DNA of 64,000 nt from Pseudomonadota bacterium (GTDB taxonomy: Bacteria > Pseudomonadota > Gammaproteobacteria > Steroidobacterales > Steroidobacteraceae), in the NCBI GenBank assembly GCA_021816775.1, contig JAKAXA010000004.1, positions 1 to 64,000 of the forward strand. The letters run 5' to 3'. Below the pieces are notes generated by a model, which saw only the letters and a list, made by a program, of their open reading frames with translations, was not told the DNA's origin and made no database searches. Position numbers and translations under genes: made by a program. Shown here in pieces: positions 8,798 to 17,844 of the stretch. Every line of letters begins with the position of its first letter. The stretch's first letter is position 1.

Positions 8798-9359
8798 GCG
8801 GCGCAGCGCGCGTCTGCCGCACCAGCGCGGCTTTCAGCCGCCACTTCGCAGCGCCGAGGTTCCCACATCGTCGAACTGCCGACCCGTCCCGTACTCACCC
8901 GCCTCCCCACAGCAAGTGACGCACGAGGCCCTCCAGATGCAGTCCGCCTGATTTCAATGCGAGGGCTTGCAGTTTGCCTGCCGCCCCGCACACGTATCCC
9001 CTTGACGACCCAGGTCCGCAAAGATGTCTTTACCGTCGCCGTAAGCCATAGACGGCCGGCGCCCCGCACGCCTTGCTCAAGAGGAGGCCACGGCTCCCGC
9101 AACCGTCGCGCAAGCCGCCGATCGGCTCAGCATTGATGGGCTTGCTGTGCAGTGAGCCTTGTGACTGGTCACACCCCAAGTGCCAAAGCACTGTTGACAG
9201 TGCGCCAGCGTTCTCGCCGAATCAAGCGCTTGCATCGGTATCATCGTATCTCCGTCGAGCGGGAACGCGCGGGAGCTTTCATGGCAGTTGAACGGCGCTC
9301 TCGAGCTGCGGCTCCAGCAGCGCGTCAGCGAATGCATGCTCGCCGAATATTCCGGGGTC
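8798..9359. other. Stretch without a supported gene
   Basis: All frames in these 560 nt are short and Arg/Ala-rich, and none has a ribosome site or family resemblance. A 6-bp GC hairpin (GCGGCT/AGCCGC, 8827-8841) lies about 30 nt after the TIR gene. It might help end transcription but has no T-tract. Confidence 0.5.
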
Positions 9360-10032
9360 TCAGCGGTCCGGAGCGGGGATGCGCCGCGGCGCCGCGTCAT
9401 CCGCGCGGACACGGAAAGTCCCGATCCACCGCCACAGGCGCGTCGCGCACAGTGCAATGCGCAGCAGTGCCCCGCCGAAGGCAAGCACGAGACTTCGCAT
9501 GCAGGCGAGGAAATTCTTGATCTCGTGACCCAACGGGTCGTGCAGAAAATCGCGCAGGAACGCCAGCGCGACGTACGGCGTCCCGACTGTGAAGAGCAGT
9601 CGCCGCACTCCTGCCGAGAGACGGGCAGTCAGCGCCGGCATCGAAAACACCGTCATCCGGTAGACGAATGCGAGCCCGACGCCGAAGTAAATCGCCGAGG
9701 AAAGCGGCATGGGAGGACGGGCGCAAAATGGTGTCAATCCGCACGAGCACGCTCGCATGCACCAGCATTGCGGCGGCCGAGCCAAGTGCGGGCTCGCACC
9801 CGCGGCGCGCGAGCGGCCGAATCCTCAGACCGAACAACGTCGCATGCGCACCGCCGAGGTATGCGAGCCAAAAGAAACAGTACGCCCAGCGAGCGCTGAG
9901 ACGCAGCACGGAGATAGTGCCGCGGTGACCGGCCCGATGAATCAGGAGCACCGTCGCGGCGGTGGTGAGTCCACCGAGAAAGGCCGCCGCCATCCACGGG
10001 GCAGCGCGAGTCTTGTCCGCCTTCAGAGGCAC
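9360..10032 (-). pseudogene. Integral membrane protein (ferric-reductase-like?), frameshifted
   Basis: The N-terminal half reads in one frame as helices AAAFLGGLTTAATVLLIHRA and WAYCFFWLAYLGGAHATLFG, then AAAMLVHASVLVRIDTILRP. Near 9715-9725, in a C-rich run, the sense moves to another frame and continues as PLSSAIYFGVGLAFVYRM, then LLFTVGTPYVALAFLRDFLH and a further helix (MRSLVLAFGGALLRIALC) to the stop at 9360. Together these give about five or six membrane helices and roughly 220 residues. The helix pattern with spaced histidines recalls small ferric-reductase-like membrane proteins, but I cannot assign it firmly. The start is uncertain: GTG at 10032 or ATG at 9993. One-base loss or sequencing error are both possible. 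Confidence 0.6.
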
Positions 10033-10274
10033 CCGGCAAACCCGAATCCAGTCCTGAACGCACAGACTGCATCCTTGCGTGCTCGACAGGCACGTTGGCC
10101 CGCCACGCGCTGCGAAGTTCAAAATGCACGGCCGGTGTATGCGGCCACATTATTGCACCGAGTGTGCCCGCTCGAGCACGCGCCGCGCCCCCGCCGAGAC
10201 TCCCAGGGGCCGCGTGCATGGGACACTTCGCGGCCCGCTGTGCCGCAAGGATGCCCGCACCGAAGCGCCGAACA

Positions 10275-10508
10275 TTAGGTGTGGTCAACGAATCGGCGGG
10301 CACCGGCCTGCCGGGCGCAGTCCGCGCCACAGTAGAGGTGTGCGCCGCTCTCGACGCCGTGGCCGACAATTCGGATACCACAGTGTTCGCACGTCGGCGC
10401 GAGCGCGTGAATCGCGCACTCGAACGAATCGAAATCGTGCGCCCGCCCCTCGACGGTCACCGTGATCGGACGCGCGGATTCATTTCCACAGGTCTCGCAG
10501 CGTCTCAT
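10275..10508 (-). CDS. Small double zinc-binding protein of unknown function
   Basis: This 77-residue protein starts MRRCETCGN and carries CxxC at 4-7, then FDSFECAIHAL and CEHCG, then YCGADC. That gives three Cys pairs plus conserved His residues (CAIH, GHGVE). The layout matches a common family of short prokaryotic zinc-ribbon or TRASH-like proteins annotated only as hypothetical or metallothionein-like. It may bind zinc or another metal. The start at 10508 is chosen because the longer frame upstream is Arg-rich junk. It is not in an operon. Confidence 0.75.
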   Translation of the reverse strand: MRRCETCGNESARPITVTVEGRAHDFDSFECAIHALAPTCEHCGIRIVGHGVESGAHLYCGADCARQAGARRFVDHT

Positions 10509-11584
10509 GGCGCTCTCCCCTGATGACTGGGCGCCCAGACGCTGCCGCGCATGGCGCGCGGCGAAAATCGGTCGTTTTTCCCGCAGTGAGCGCCTTAGGC
10601 ACACCGGGGTGACCGACGGCGGCGCTTAGCGTTCCTGCAGCCTGCCTGCTCGCCGCAGGCAGGCCGGCCGGATCGGCCTCGGTCCGCTGCTCGGGCCCAG
10701 CCGAGTGAGCAACCACGACCCGGCCGAGCGCTCCTGCGCGGCCCGGGGAGGAGCGATGCTCTGCGGAAGCGGGCAATCACCGTACCGCGCCCCAGTCGAC
10801 GCGGCACTTCGAGTCCGTATGGGGCCGGCACATACGCATATTCGCGGATCGACTTTCCAGGAAGCCGGAGTAGGCTGCCATTGAGACCTTTGCGCTCACG
10901 GTATCGGTCATAATCAGCGGTGCAGCCACGATTCCCCCCTCATATCGGGCAGCTTAGGCCGCAGGTAGACATCAGCGATGCCGTGAGTTTTTTTTTGCCT
11001 CGCTCACACTCGTGCCGGCCCCATTACGGCTCAAAGGCGGTGCGAAGCGCGCAGGAATGCATCGCCTAAATTTCGGCGCCGCCCGGCAAAATCTACGCAG
11101 ATCGCGTCCGTTCCGCGTATCCTATCGACAGTCTCGATTCCCCCGGAGGCGGGCAATTCACGTCCCGGGAACGAGCCTTTAGATCTCCTGCCGCAATGAA
11201 CATGATTGAGCCCGGACAGTCAGTCGTAAGTGACTCCGTACGCCTGCACGACTGCGCCACAAGAGACGTGGCGATCGCCCACCAGAACCACGACGCGCCC
11301 GGTGCCAAGAGCCTCGGCGCCTCGGTCACCGTGGCGATCGTCCCGGACCCATCGGGCCTGCTCGTCGTCGGCCGCGAATCGCGTCGATTGGTCTCGCAGC
11401 GTGAGAGGACGAGCACGCGCCTCGCTCAATTCTGCTGACTCCTGCCGCGCTTGGCGGCTGCCCCGGCCCGATGTTGCAGCGAGGTCGGTCATCGCGACCC
11501 CCTTCGGCAGTTCGGGCCGGCGTGCGGTCGCGGCGCATCGTCACCCGCGGCAAATCCCTGACGAATACCGTGTAGAAGGTGCCC
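10509..11584. other. Gene-poor stretch of about 1.07 kb
   Basis: No reading frame here has convincing coding character. The region holds a strong GC hairpin (10640-10664), a nine-T run at 10988-10996 without a good stem in front, and scattered AT-richer patches. It may be decayed DNA continuous with the frameshifted genes to the left. Confidence 0.5.
10640..10664. repeat. Perfect 10-bp GC hairpin
   Basis: GCCTGCCTGC and GCAGGCAGGC pair perfectly around a 5-nt loop (TCGCC). A second, shorter GGCC-rich symmetry follows directly. No T-tract follows on either strand, so it is not a classical terminator. It could be a REP-like element or a protein-binding site. Confidence 0.5.
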
Positions 11585-12175
11585 ATGACAGTGAGCTCTG
11601 AGGCCATTGCACTGCAGCCCGGCGATGCCCTGGTGCTCGTCGACGTGCAAAATGACTTCCTGCCGGGCGGCAGCCTGGCCGTGCCGGGGGCTGATCAGGT
11701 CATCGAGCCGATCAATCGCTGGCTCGCGAGGTTCTCGGCGGCCCGCCTGCCGGTTTTTGCCACGCGCGACTGGCACCCGCCCGAGCACTGCTCATTCGCC
11801 GCTCGCGGCGGACCCTGGCCGCCCCACTGCGTAGCCGGGACCCGGGGGGCTGAATTCGCCCCCGGGCTGCAACTGCGCGGCGGCAGTCCGGCAACCGTGA
11901 TCAACAAGGGCGCGAGCCCCGACGCCGATGCGTATTCCGGCTTCCAGGGCACGGATCTGCATACCCGCCTGCGCGGCGCCGCGGCACGCCGGCTGTTCGT
12001 CGGCGGCCTGGCCACCGATTACTGCGTGCTGAACACCGTGCTCGATGCGCGCCGGCTGGGTTACGAAGTTGTACTGCTGGAATCGGCGATCCGGCCGGTC
12101 GAGGTGCATCCAGGCGATGGCGCTCGCGCCAGGGCCGCGATGATCCAGGCGGGTGCCCGGGTGCTGAAGGAGTGA
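11585..12175 (+). CDS. pncA: Nicotinamidase
   Basis: This enzyme hydrolyses nicotinamide to nicotinate and ammonia in the NAD salvage pathway. The isochorismatase-fold catalytic triad is visible: Asp20 (LVDVQNDF), Lys108 (INKG) and Cys147 (ATDYCV). The metal-binding Asp62, His64 and His68 lie in RDWHPPEH. The length (196 residues) is normal. The ATG at 11585 has GAAGG a few bases upstream and is preferred over the GTG six bases earlier. It is followed without a gap by pncB, so the nicotinate it makes goes straight to the next enzyme. Confidence 0.95.
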   Translation: MTVSSEAIALQPGDALVLVDVQNDFLPGGSLAVPGADQVIEPINRWLARFSAARLPVFATRDWHPPEHCSFAARGGPWPPHCVAGTRGAEFAPGLQLRGGSPATVINKGASPDADAYSGFQGTDLHTRLRGAAARRLFVGGLATDYCVLNTVLDARRLGYEVVLLESAIRPVEVHPGDGARARAAMIQAGARVLKE

Positions 12176-12177
12176 TG

Positions 12178-13512
12178 ATGACCGACGCCAGCGCCCTGCT
12201 GACCGATTTGTATCAGCTGACCATGCTGCAGACCTATTTCGACCAGGGCATGAACGAGACCGCGGTCTTCGAGTTCTTCGTGCGCAAGCTGCCGAAGGAA
12301 CGCAATTTCCTGCTGGCCGCGGGCCTCGAGCAGGTGCTCGACTACCTGCAGACCCTGCGCTTCACAGACGAGGAGCTGGCATGGCTCGAGCGCTGTGGCC
12401 GCTTTCATCCGCGCTTCATCGCCTCGCTGGCCGACCTGCGCTTCACCGGCGATGTCGCGGCGATGCCGGAAGGCACGGTGTTCTTTCCGAATGAGCCGAT
12501 TCTGCGGGTCACCGCTCCGCTGCGCGAGGCGCAGCTCATCGAGACCCGGATCATCAACCTGCTGCAGTTTCAGACCATGGTCGCCGCCAAGGCGGCCCGG
12601 GTGCGCCTCGCTGCAACGAACGGGCTGCTGGTCGACTTCGGTCTGCGGCGCGCGCACGGAGCCGAGGCCGGTCTGCTCTCGGCCCGGGCCAGCTACCTGG
12701 CCGGCTTCGACGGCAGCTCCAATGTCCTCGCCGGCATGCGCTGGAACATACCGGTCTTCGGCACGATGGCACACTCTTTCATCCAGGCCCATGCCGATGA
12801 GACTGCCGCGTTCGAGCACTTCGCGCGCTCCCACCCCAAGGCCAATACCCTGCTGATCGACACCTACGACGTCGAGACGGCGGCGCGCGCCGTGGTGCCG
12901 CTCGCCGCAAAACTGGCCGCAGACGGCATTGCAGTGCAGGCGGTGCGCCTCGACAGCGGCAACCTCGGCGAGCACGCCCGACGGGTGCGCGCCATTCTGG
13001 ACGCGGGCGGACTGAGCCAGGTCGACATTTTCGTCAGCGGCAGCCTGGACGAGTACGTCGTAGCGGATCTTGTCGCGACCGGAGCCCCGATCAACGGCTT
13101 CGGCGTCGGCACTCGCATGAACACCTCGGCCGACCACCCTTACCTGGACTGTGTCTACAAGATGCAGGAATACGCCGGCATGCCGCGCCGTAAGCGCTCC
13201 GAGGGCAAGGAAACCTGGCCCGGCCGCAAGCAGGTGTTCCGTCAGTTCGAGGCGAGCGGCCCGATGACGGGCGACATCCTGACCGTCGAGAATGATGCGC
13301 AGCCGGGCAGTCCGCTGCTCGCCCCCGTCATGCGGGCCGGACGGCGACTGGACCCGTCACCGCCGCTGGATGAGCTGCGCAAGCATGCCCGCGCCGAGCT
13401 GGCTCGGCTGCCGCAAACCCTTCGGCAGCTCTCATCGGCCACCGCCTATGCCGTGACCGTCGCTCCGGCACTGCAGAGGCTCGCCGACGCCGTCGACCGG
13501 CAAACTCGCTGA
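12178..13512 (+). CDS. pncB: Nicotinate phosphoribosyltransferase
   Basis: It joins nicotinate to phosphoribosyl pyrophosphate with ATP use, giving nicotinate mononucleotide. The family start is visible in LLTDLYQLTM. The phosphorylatable active-site His is in FGTMAHSFI, and RLDSGNL and GFGVGTRMN form the PRPP and product site. The length (444 residues) is normal. Of two ATGs the one at 12178 sits 5 nt after AAGGAG (12167-12172), which lies at the end of pncA, so the pair is translated together. Operon pncA-pncB is a compact NAD salvage unit. Confidence 0.95.
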   Translation: MTDASALLTDLYQLTMLQTYFDQGMNETAVFEFFVRKLPKERNFLLAAGLEQVLDYLQTLRFTDEELAWLERCGRFHPRFIASLADLRFTGDVAAMPEGTVFFPNEPILRVTAPLREAQLIETRIINLLQFQTMVAAKAARVRLAATNGLLVDFGLRRAHGAEAGLLSARASYLAGFDGSSNVLAGMRWNIPVFGTMAHSFIQAHADETAAFEHFARSHPKANTLLIDTYDVETAARAVVPLAAKLAADGIAVQAVRLDSGNLGEHARRVRAILDAGGLSQVDIFVSGSLDEYVVADLVATGAPINGFGVGTRMNTSADHPYLDCVYKMQEYAGMPRRKRSEGKETWPGRKQVFRQFEASGPMTGDILTVENDAQPGSPLLAPVMRAGRRLDPSPPLDELRKHARAELARLPQTLRQLSSATAYAVTVAPALQRLADAVDRQTR

Positions 13513-13667
13513 GCGACCGAAGAACGGGTCACCGGGCATTGAAGCGCAGCGAGAGGGTTGCCTGAGGGGTGCTGGCGAGGGCCTTTGGGGTACGTATTGA
13601 TCCGCACTGCGGACGGGACGGCTGGCCGGATGTGGCCCGCGAACTCGCGGCTGCGGCCGCAATCCGC

Positions 13668-14066
13668 CTACAACTTGGGCGGGGATTTTGCAGCCGGCTG
13701 CGATTCGTACGCCCGCTGGCACGCGAGGCATCGCTTGGCCGTCGGATACGCCTCGAGCCGCGCCGGATCGATCGGCTCCCCGCAGTCCAGGCACTGCCCG
13801 TACGTGCCTGCGCCGATGCGCCTCAGTGCCGCGTCGATGTCACGCACCTCCTGCACCTCGCGGGAGATGGCGGCGAGATTCACGTCGGTCAGGAGGTCCG
13901 CCAGGGACTCCTCGTCGACATCATGAACCTGGCCGGCGAGCTCCCCGTACGTCTCCGTATCGACCCGCAGCAATGCTGCGCGGATCTCGCCACGCAGGAC
14001 GCTCAGACGCTCCCGCAGCTTGTTCTCGAAGTGAGGATAGAGGGATCGTAAATCGGTGGCCGCCAT
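13668..14066 (-). CDS. TraR/DksA-family zinc-finger protein
   Basis: The 132-residue protein has an N-terminal coiled-coil (FENKLRERLSVLRGEIRAALL) and a C-terminal zinc finger of the dksA/traR type (CLDCGEPIDPARL then KRCLAC; CxxC-17-CxxC). Relatives insert the coiled-coil tip into the RNA polymerase secondary channel. The tip acidic pair of true DksA is not obvious, so this is probably a paralogue rather than the housekeeping DksA. It ends about 155 nt from the pncB stop, facing it. Confidence 0.85.
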   Translation of the reverse strand: MAATDLRSLYPHFENKLRERLSVLRGEIRAALLRVDTETYGELAGQVHDVDEESLADLLTDVNLAAISREVQEVRDIDAALRRIGAGTYGQCLDCGEPIDPARLEAYPTAKRCLACQRAYESQPAAKSPPKL

Positions 14067-14206
14067 ACGGCGTGTCCTCAGTCGCTTTGCATCGCCACCG
14101 TCGCTTATTCACTCTTGTGCCCGGCGCGGCAATGCGTAATCGCCACAGGGCACCGTCCGCATTCCCCGCATTTGTCCCTCCCCGCCCGGCAGGGAGCGTC
14201 ACCGGA

Positions 14207-14566
14207 TCAGATGACGCGCCGGCGAGCGAACAGGACGCCGCCCCTGAACACCCGGTACACGAACCACAGCCAAACCGGCGCAAACACCAGCGCGCCGAGA
14301 CCGAACGGAACACAGAATCCGGCCAGTATCGACCACACCAGAAACAGGAAGGCCGTGCGTAGACGCCACTGCCGGTGACTCTGCAAAACCGGATCGGTCC
14401 AGGCTTGCGCATCCTTGCGCGTATCGCCGTAGACCTGGTACCAGATCGTGAAGACGAACAGCACCGCTCCAAGGGCAAGCGCAACATAGGCGCGCCCAGA
14501 GCGCCGCGCCGCGGGTTCGTCGCTCTCCAGCGCAAGCGTTCCCTGGGCGGCAACGGCATCGGTCAC
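14207..14566 (-). CDS. Small membrane protein at the end of the bc1 operon
   Basis: From the GTG at 14566, which shares four bases with the cytochrome c1 stop (GTGA), this gives about 119 residues with two or three membrane helices: AYVALALGAVLFVFTIWYQV, and FLFLVWSILAGFCVPFGLG running into APVWLWFVYRVFRG. The region between them is polar. An earlier GTG at 14584 is possible. No family is recognised. The four-base overlap shows translational coupling to cytochrome c1, so it may be an accessory or assembly factor of this bc1 complex. That role is inferred from position only. Confidence 0.7.
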   Translation of the reverse strand: MTDAVAAQGTLALESDEPAARRSGRAYVALALGAVLFVFTIWYQVYGDTRKDAQAWTDPVLQSHRQWRLRTAFLFLVWSILAGFCVPFGLGALVFAPVWLWFVYRVFRGGVLFARRRVI

Positions 14567-15375
14567 TTGCCGACCCTCCACCACCGCTCCTCGCTGGTGA
14601 TGACCCGACGCCAGTACAGCTTGTAGATCAGATAGGTCAGCACCGAAAGCGCAAGGAACAGCCCGATGATCCAGGGCCCCAGACGGGCACGCTCCTGCTC
14701 ATGCGGGTGCCCCACCGCGTACAGAAAGTCCACGATGTCCCGCGCGGTACGGTCAAACTGCGCCCGCGACATGCTGCCCTGCGTCAAGGGCTGCACACCG
14801 ATCGCCACCTTCGCCGGACTGCCGAATCGCAGCCCCTCGACCATGACCGGCTTCTGCAGACCCTGCATCGGCGCAAAGACGTCTGGCATCGCCACATTGT
14901 ACCGGACCGTATTGTTCACCCCGTTAGGCCGCGACGGATCAACATAGAACGACGTGAGGTACGTATACAGCCATGCCGGTGAGCGTCGCCGGGCGATTAC
15001 CGTCAGATCCGGCGGCAGAATCTTGACGAACGCATCGATGACGCCTGAGGGCATCGTGCTGGTAATCGTGTCGTGGAAGTGGCTCCCGTTCGTCCCGATG
15101 ACTTGCTCGTACTGTGCCCGGCTCATGCCGAGCATCTTCTGCAGCGAGCTGTAGCGCACCCCCTGCAGGGAATGGCAGGCCACGCACATGTGCAGCGTGT
15201 ACAGCGCCCCGTTACGCAACGCCGCCTTGTCCTGCGGGTTGACCGTAATGGGCCGCAGCGGCGCCTGCGTCGTGACCATCGAGCTGTGCGCCGCGCCACC
15301 GAACGAGGCCAGCAGACCCACGGCCAGCGCGAGCAGGACGCGGTGGTTCACGAGCGGTGCATTGTGCTTCGTCAT
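14563..15375 (-). CDS. petC: Cytochrome c1 subunit of the bc1 complex
   Basis: It carries electrons from the Rieske centre to a soluble cytochrome. The ATG at 15375 gives a signal peptide (VLLALAVGLLASFGGAAHS). Haem c is bound at CVACH (64-68), with Met163 (VAMPDVF) as the probable sixth ligand. WLYTYLTSFYVDPSRPNGVN is the family signature, and a C-terminal anchor lies at about 238-258 (PWIIGLFLALSVLTYLIYKL). At 270 residues it is of normal size. It follows cytochrome b by 82 nt and overlaps the next small gene by 4 nt. Confidence 0.93.
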   Translation of the reverse strand: MTKHNAPLVNHRVLLALAVGLLASFGGAAHSSMVTTQAPLRPITVNPQDKAALRNGALYTLHMCVACHSLQGVRYSSLQKMLGMSRAQYEQVIGTNGSHFHDTITSTMPSGVIDAFVKILPPDLTVIARRRSPAWLYTYLTSFYVDPSRPNGVNNTVRYNVAMPDVFAPMQGLQKPVMVEGLRFGSPAKVAIGVQPLTQGSMSRAQFDRTARDIVDFLYAVGHPHEQERARLGPWIIGLFLALSVLTYLIYKLYWRRVITSEERWWRVGK

Positions 15376-15457
15376 GGCCTGATCCTGTCGATTGAATTGC
15401 GTGTGTTTGCTAGCCGTGTCGAGCGCCGCCATGTGCAGCTTCCTTCCCGATCCGTGT

Positions 15458-16891
15458 TCAGTGAAAGAGTCCGCCTGCGGTCAACCGCGTCGGCAGCTGG
15501 CGAGTATCGCGTGCGAGAGCGGGAAATACGATCGCCAGCCCGAACAGCAGCAGCAGATAAAGCGTCGGGATCCAGTCCGTCAGCAGCATCAGGTCCCAGC
15601 CGTGCGCGTGGATGGAGTACATCCACAGATCGATCAGCCACACCACCGCCTCGGCGGCAAGCAGCCACACGATCTTGGCGCGCACGGCGCGCGGGCGGTT
15701 GAAGAACGGCAGCAGCAGGAACGTCGCATAGAACACCTCGGTCACGTGCAGGCCGTAGACCATGTTGTGCTCGGACGCGAATCCGTGCGCGATGTAGCCC
15801 AGCCACAAGAATGAGAACGCCATCATCAGGAGGTTGAGCTTGTAGAGCACGGACCGATAGCGAATCGAGCGAATCGGGTTGCGATCGAGCAGCGGCAGGC
15901 ACGCGAGCAGCACGAACGAGCCGCCGAACGCCAGGATGCCGTAGAGCTTGTCCGGTACGCCGCGCAACATGGCGTAGAACGGCAGGAAGAACCACAGCGG
16001 ATGGATGTCGGCGGGCGTGTGCAGAATGTTCGCCGGCGTATAGTTGAGCTTGTCGAGCAGCAGACCCCAGCCGCCGGGGTTGTAGAACACGAACCAGAAG
16101 AACGCCACGAAGAACACGCTGACGCCGAACAGATCCTTCACCGTGTAATAGGGATGGAAGGGAATGCCGTCCCGCGGCCAGGATGACTCATTGACGTTAT
16201 CGTGTATTTCCACGCCATCGGGATTGTTCGAGCCCACCTGATGCAGCGCGATCAGGTGCACGAGCACCAGCGCGAGCAGCAGCACCGGCATCAGGAACAC
16301 GTGAAAGATGAAGAAGCGGTTCAGCGTTGGCAGGTCGACCACGAACGAGCCGCGCAGCCAGGTTGCGATCGGCTTGCCGATCACCGGCACCGCGGTGACG
16401 AAGTTGGTCACCACGGCCGATCCCCAGTAAGACATCTGACCCCAGGGCAGCAGGTAGCCGAGGAACGACTCGGCGGCGAGCGCCAGATAGATGAAGATGC
16501 CGATCAGCCACAGCAGCTCGCGCGGCTTCTTGTACGAGCCGTACATGATGCCGCGATACATATGCAGGTAGACCAGCAGGAAGAACGCCGAGGCCCCGAC
16601 GATATGCATGTCGCGGATCAGCCAGCCCCAGCGCGAGTCCCTCTCGATGCCGCGCAGCACCGACCAGTATGCCAGGTCAGGATTCGGCTGATAGTGGATG
16701 GCCAGGAACAGCCCGGTCGCCAGCTGCAGCACCAGAACCACCATGGCGAGCGAGCCGAAGAAGTACCAGAGGTTGAAGTTCTTCGGCGCCGGATAGCGCG
16801 TCAGCTGACTGCGCCACATGGAGGAGATCGGCAGCCGGTCGTCGAACCAGCCGAACACGCGCCGCATTCTCGATGGGTTGCTGCTATTCAT
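15458..16891 (-). CDS. petB: Cytochrome b subunit of the bc1 complex (variant Qo motif)
   Basis: This is a full-length, eight-helix cytochrome b of 477 residues that oxidises quinol and drives the Q cycle. The first haem-ligand pair is His96/His110 (13 residues between), and the second is His197/His212 (14 between). Proteobacterial and mitochondrial proteins normally have 13 in both; 14 in the second pair is the b6 and Gram-positive pattern. The Qo motif PEWY reads PLWF (298-301) within DIHPLWFFLPFYAMLR, so the proton-handling Glu is missing. The cd region (WGQMSYWGSAVVTN) is normal. All other helices are intact, so it should be functional, with altered quinol chemistry possible. It lies between the c4 cytochrome and c1. 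Confidence 0.95.
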   Translation of the reverse strand: MNSSNPSRMRRVFGWFDDRLPISSMWRSQLTRYPAPKNFNLWYFFGSLAMVVLVLQLATGLFLAIHYQPNPDLAYWSVLRGIERDSRWGWLIRDMHIVGASAFFLLVYLHMYRGIMYGSYKKPRELLWLIGIFIYLALAAESFLGYLLPWGQMSYWGSAVVTNFVTAVPVIGKPIATWLRGSFVVDLPTLNRFFIFHVFLMPVLLLALVLVHLIALHQVGSNNPDGVEIHDNVNESSWPRDGIPFHPYYTVKDLFGVSVFFVAFFWFVFYNPGGWGLLLDKLNYTPANILHTPADIHPLWFFLPFYAMLRGVPDKLYGILAFGGSFVLLACLPLLDRNPIRSIRYRSVLYKLNLLMMAFSFLWLGYIAHGFASEHNMVYGLHVTEVFYATFLLLPFFNRPRAVRAKIVWLLAAEAVVWLIDLWMYSIHAHGWDLMLLTDWIPTLYLLLLFGLAIVFPALARDTRQLPTRLTAGGLFH

Positions 16892-16976
16892 GGATCTTCA
16901 GACCTTCCAGTACGTAATGGACCACGCCAGCGGCAGGCGCACGAAGGACCATGCCGCCGGTGCGCATGGCCCCTTG

Positions 16977-17783
16977 TCAGTGCACTTTCGGCGCTGCGGC
17001 GCCAGAAGCGCCTGCCCGTACGCCCCCGGGCCCGGTGCCGCCCTGAGCTGCGCTCTTCCTTTCAAGCTCCCTCGCGTACTCGGCAAAGTCCTTCGGACCG
17101 ATGCCAAGTATCGTCTGCGGATTGAGCTGCTGCAGGTAGGCGGCCACCGCAGAGTCCTGCGCTGCGGTCATCGCACGCGCGATCGTGTGCATGACATGTC
17201 CCGGGGTGTTGGAGCGTTTGCCGTCCGCGAATCGAACGAGCTGCGCGACCAGATACGGCGCGTGCTGCCCGGCGAGCGCCGGTATCGCCATCGGCTCGTT
17301 GCCCTCGCCGGCAAGCCCGTGGCAGGCCGCGCACGAGGGAATGCCTGCGCCCGCCACACCGCGCTCATAGATGACCTTGCCCAGATCGAGCTCATCGGGC
17401 GCCGCCGCCGGCGCGCCCGGCGCGGGGGCATAGGTCCACATCGGCCGCAGCTTCGAGAAGTACGCGGCAATGTCCTTGAGGTTCGCGTTGGCGGGTGACG
17501 GCGGGATGGTCATGGCCATCCCGCTCATGATGCTCGATTTTCTCGCGCCGCTGCGGAAGTTCTCGAGCTCCTTGAGCAGGTAGTTGTAATTCTGTCCCGC
17601 CAGATTGGCGAGCACGGGGGTCACGCCGATGCCGTTGACGCCGTGACAGGCGGCGCACACGGTGATCTTGCCCGCGCCCTGTGCCGCGGCGCCGGCAGGA
17701 GGCAGACCATGATAGTCGTCCTTACCGTACACCGACGGGACGACGAGAACGGCGACCAGGAGCGCTGCCAGGGCGGATTTCAT
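16977..17783 (-). CDS. Dihaem cytochrome c4-type protein
   Basis: The ATG at 17783 gives a signal peptide (MKSALAALLVAVLVVPSVYG). There are two haem sites, CAACHG at 43-48 and again at 151-156, each followed by a class I cytochrome domain; MSGMAMTI and NTPGHVMHTIA supply likely Met ligands. A Gly/Ala-rich tail of about 25 residues follows. c4 cytochromes shuttle electrons from bc1 to terminal oxidases on the periplasmic side. Its place between the Rieske and cytochrome b genes, 61 nt after the Rieske stop, suggests it is the dedicated acceptor of this complex. Similar c4-bc1 linkage is known in Acidithiobacillus pet operons. Confidence 0.9.
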   Translation of the reverse strand: MKSALAALLVAVLVVPSVYGKDDYHGLPPAGAAAQGAGKITVCAACHGVNGIGVTPVLANLAGQNYNYLLKELENFRSGARKSSIMSGMAMTIPPSPANANLKDIAAYFSKLRPMWTYAPAPGAPAAAPDELDLGKVIYERGVAGAGIPSCAACHGLAGEGNEPMAIPALAGQHAPYLVAQLVRFADGKRSNTPGHVMHTIARAMTAAQDSAVAAYLQQLNPQTILGIGPKDFAEYARELERKSAAQGGTGPGGVRAGASGAAAPKVH

Positions 17784-17844
17784 TACTGTGCTTTCCTTCT
17801 CTGTCGTGATCGGGCCGAGGGGCGGGCCGCGCACTGCGGCCCCG

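Noticed and set aside
10988-10996. Run of nine Ts as a terminator
   Set aside because: The preceding 30 nt give at best a 4-bp stem (CATC/GATG), too weak and too far from the Ts.
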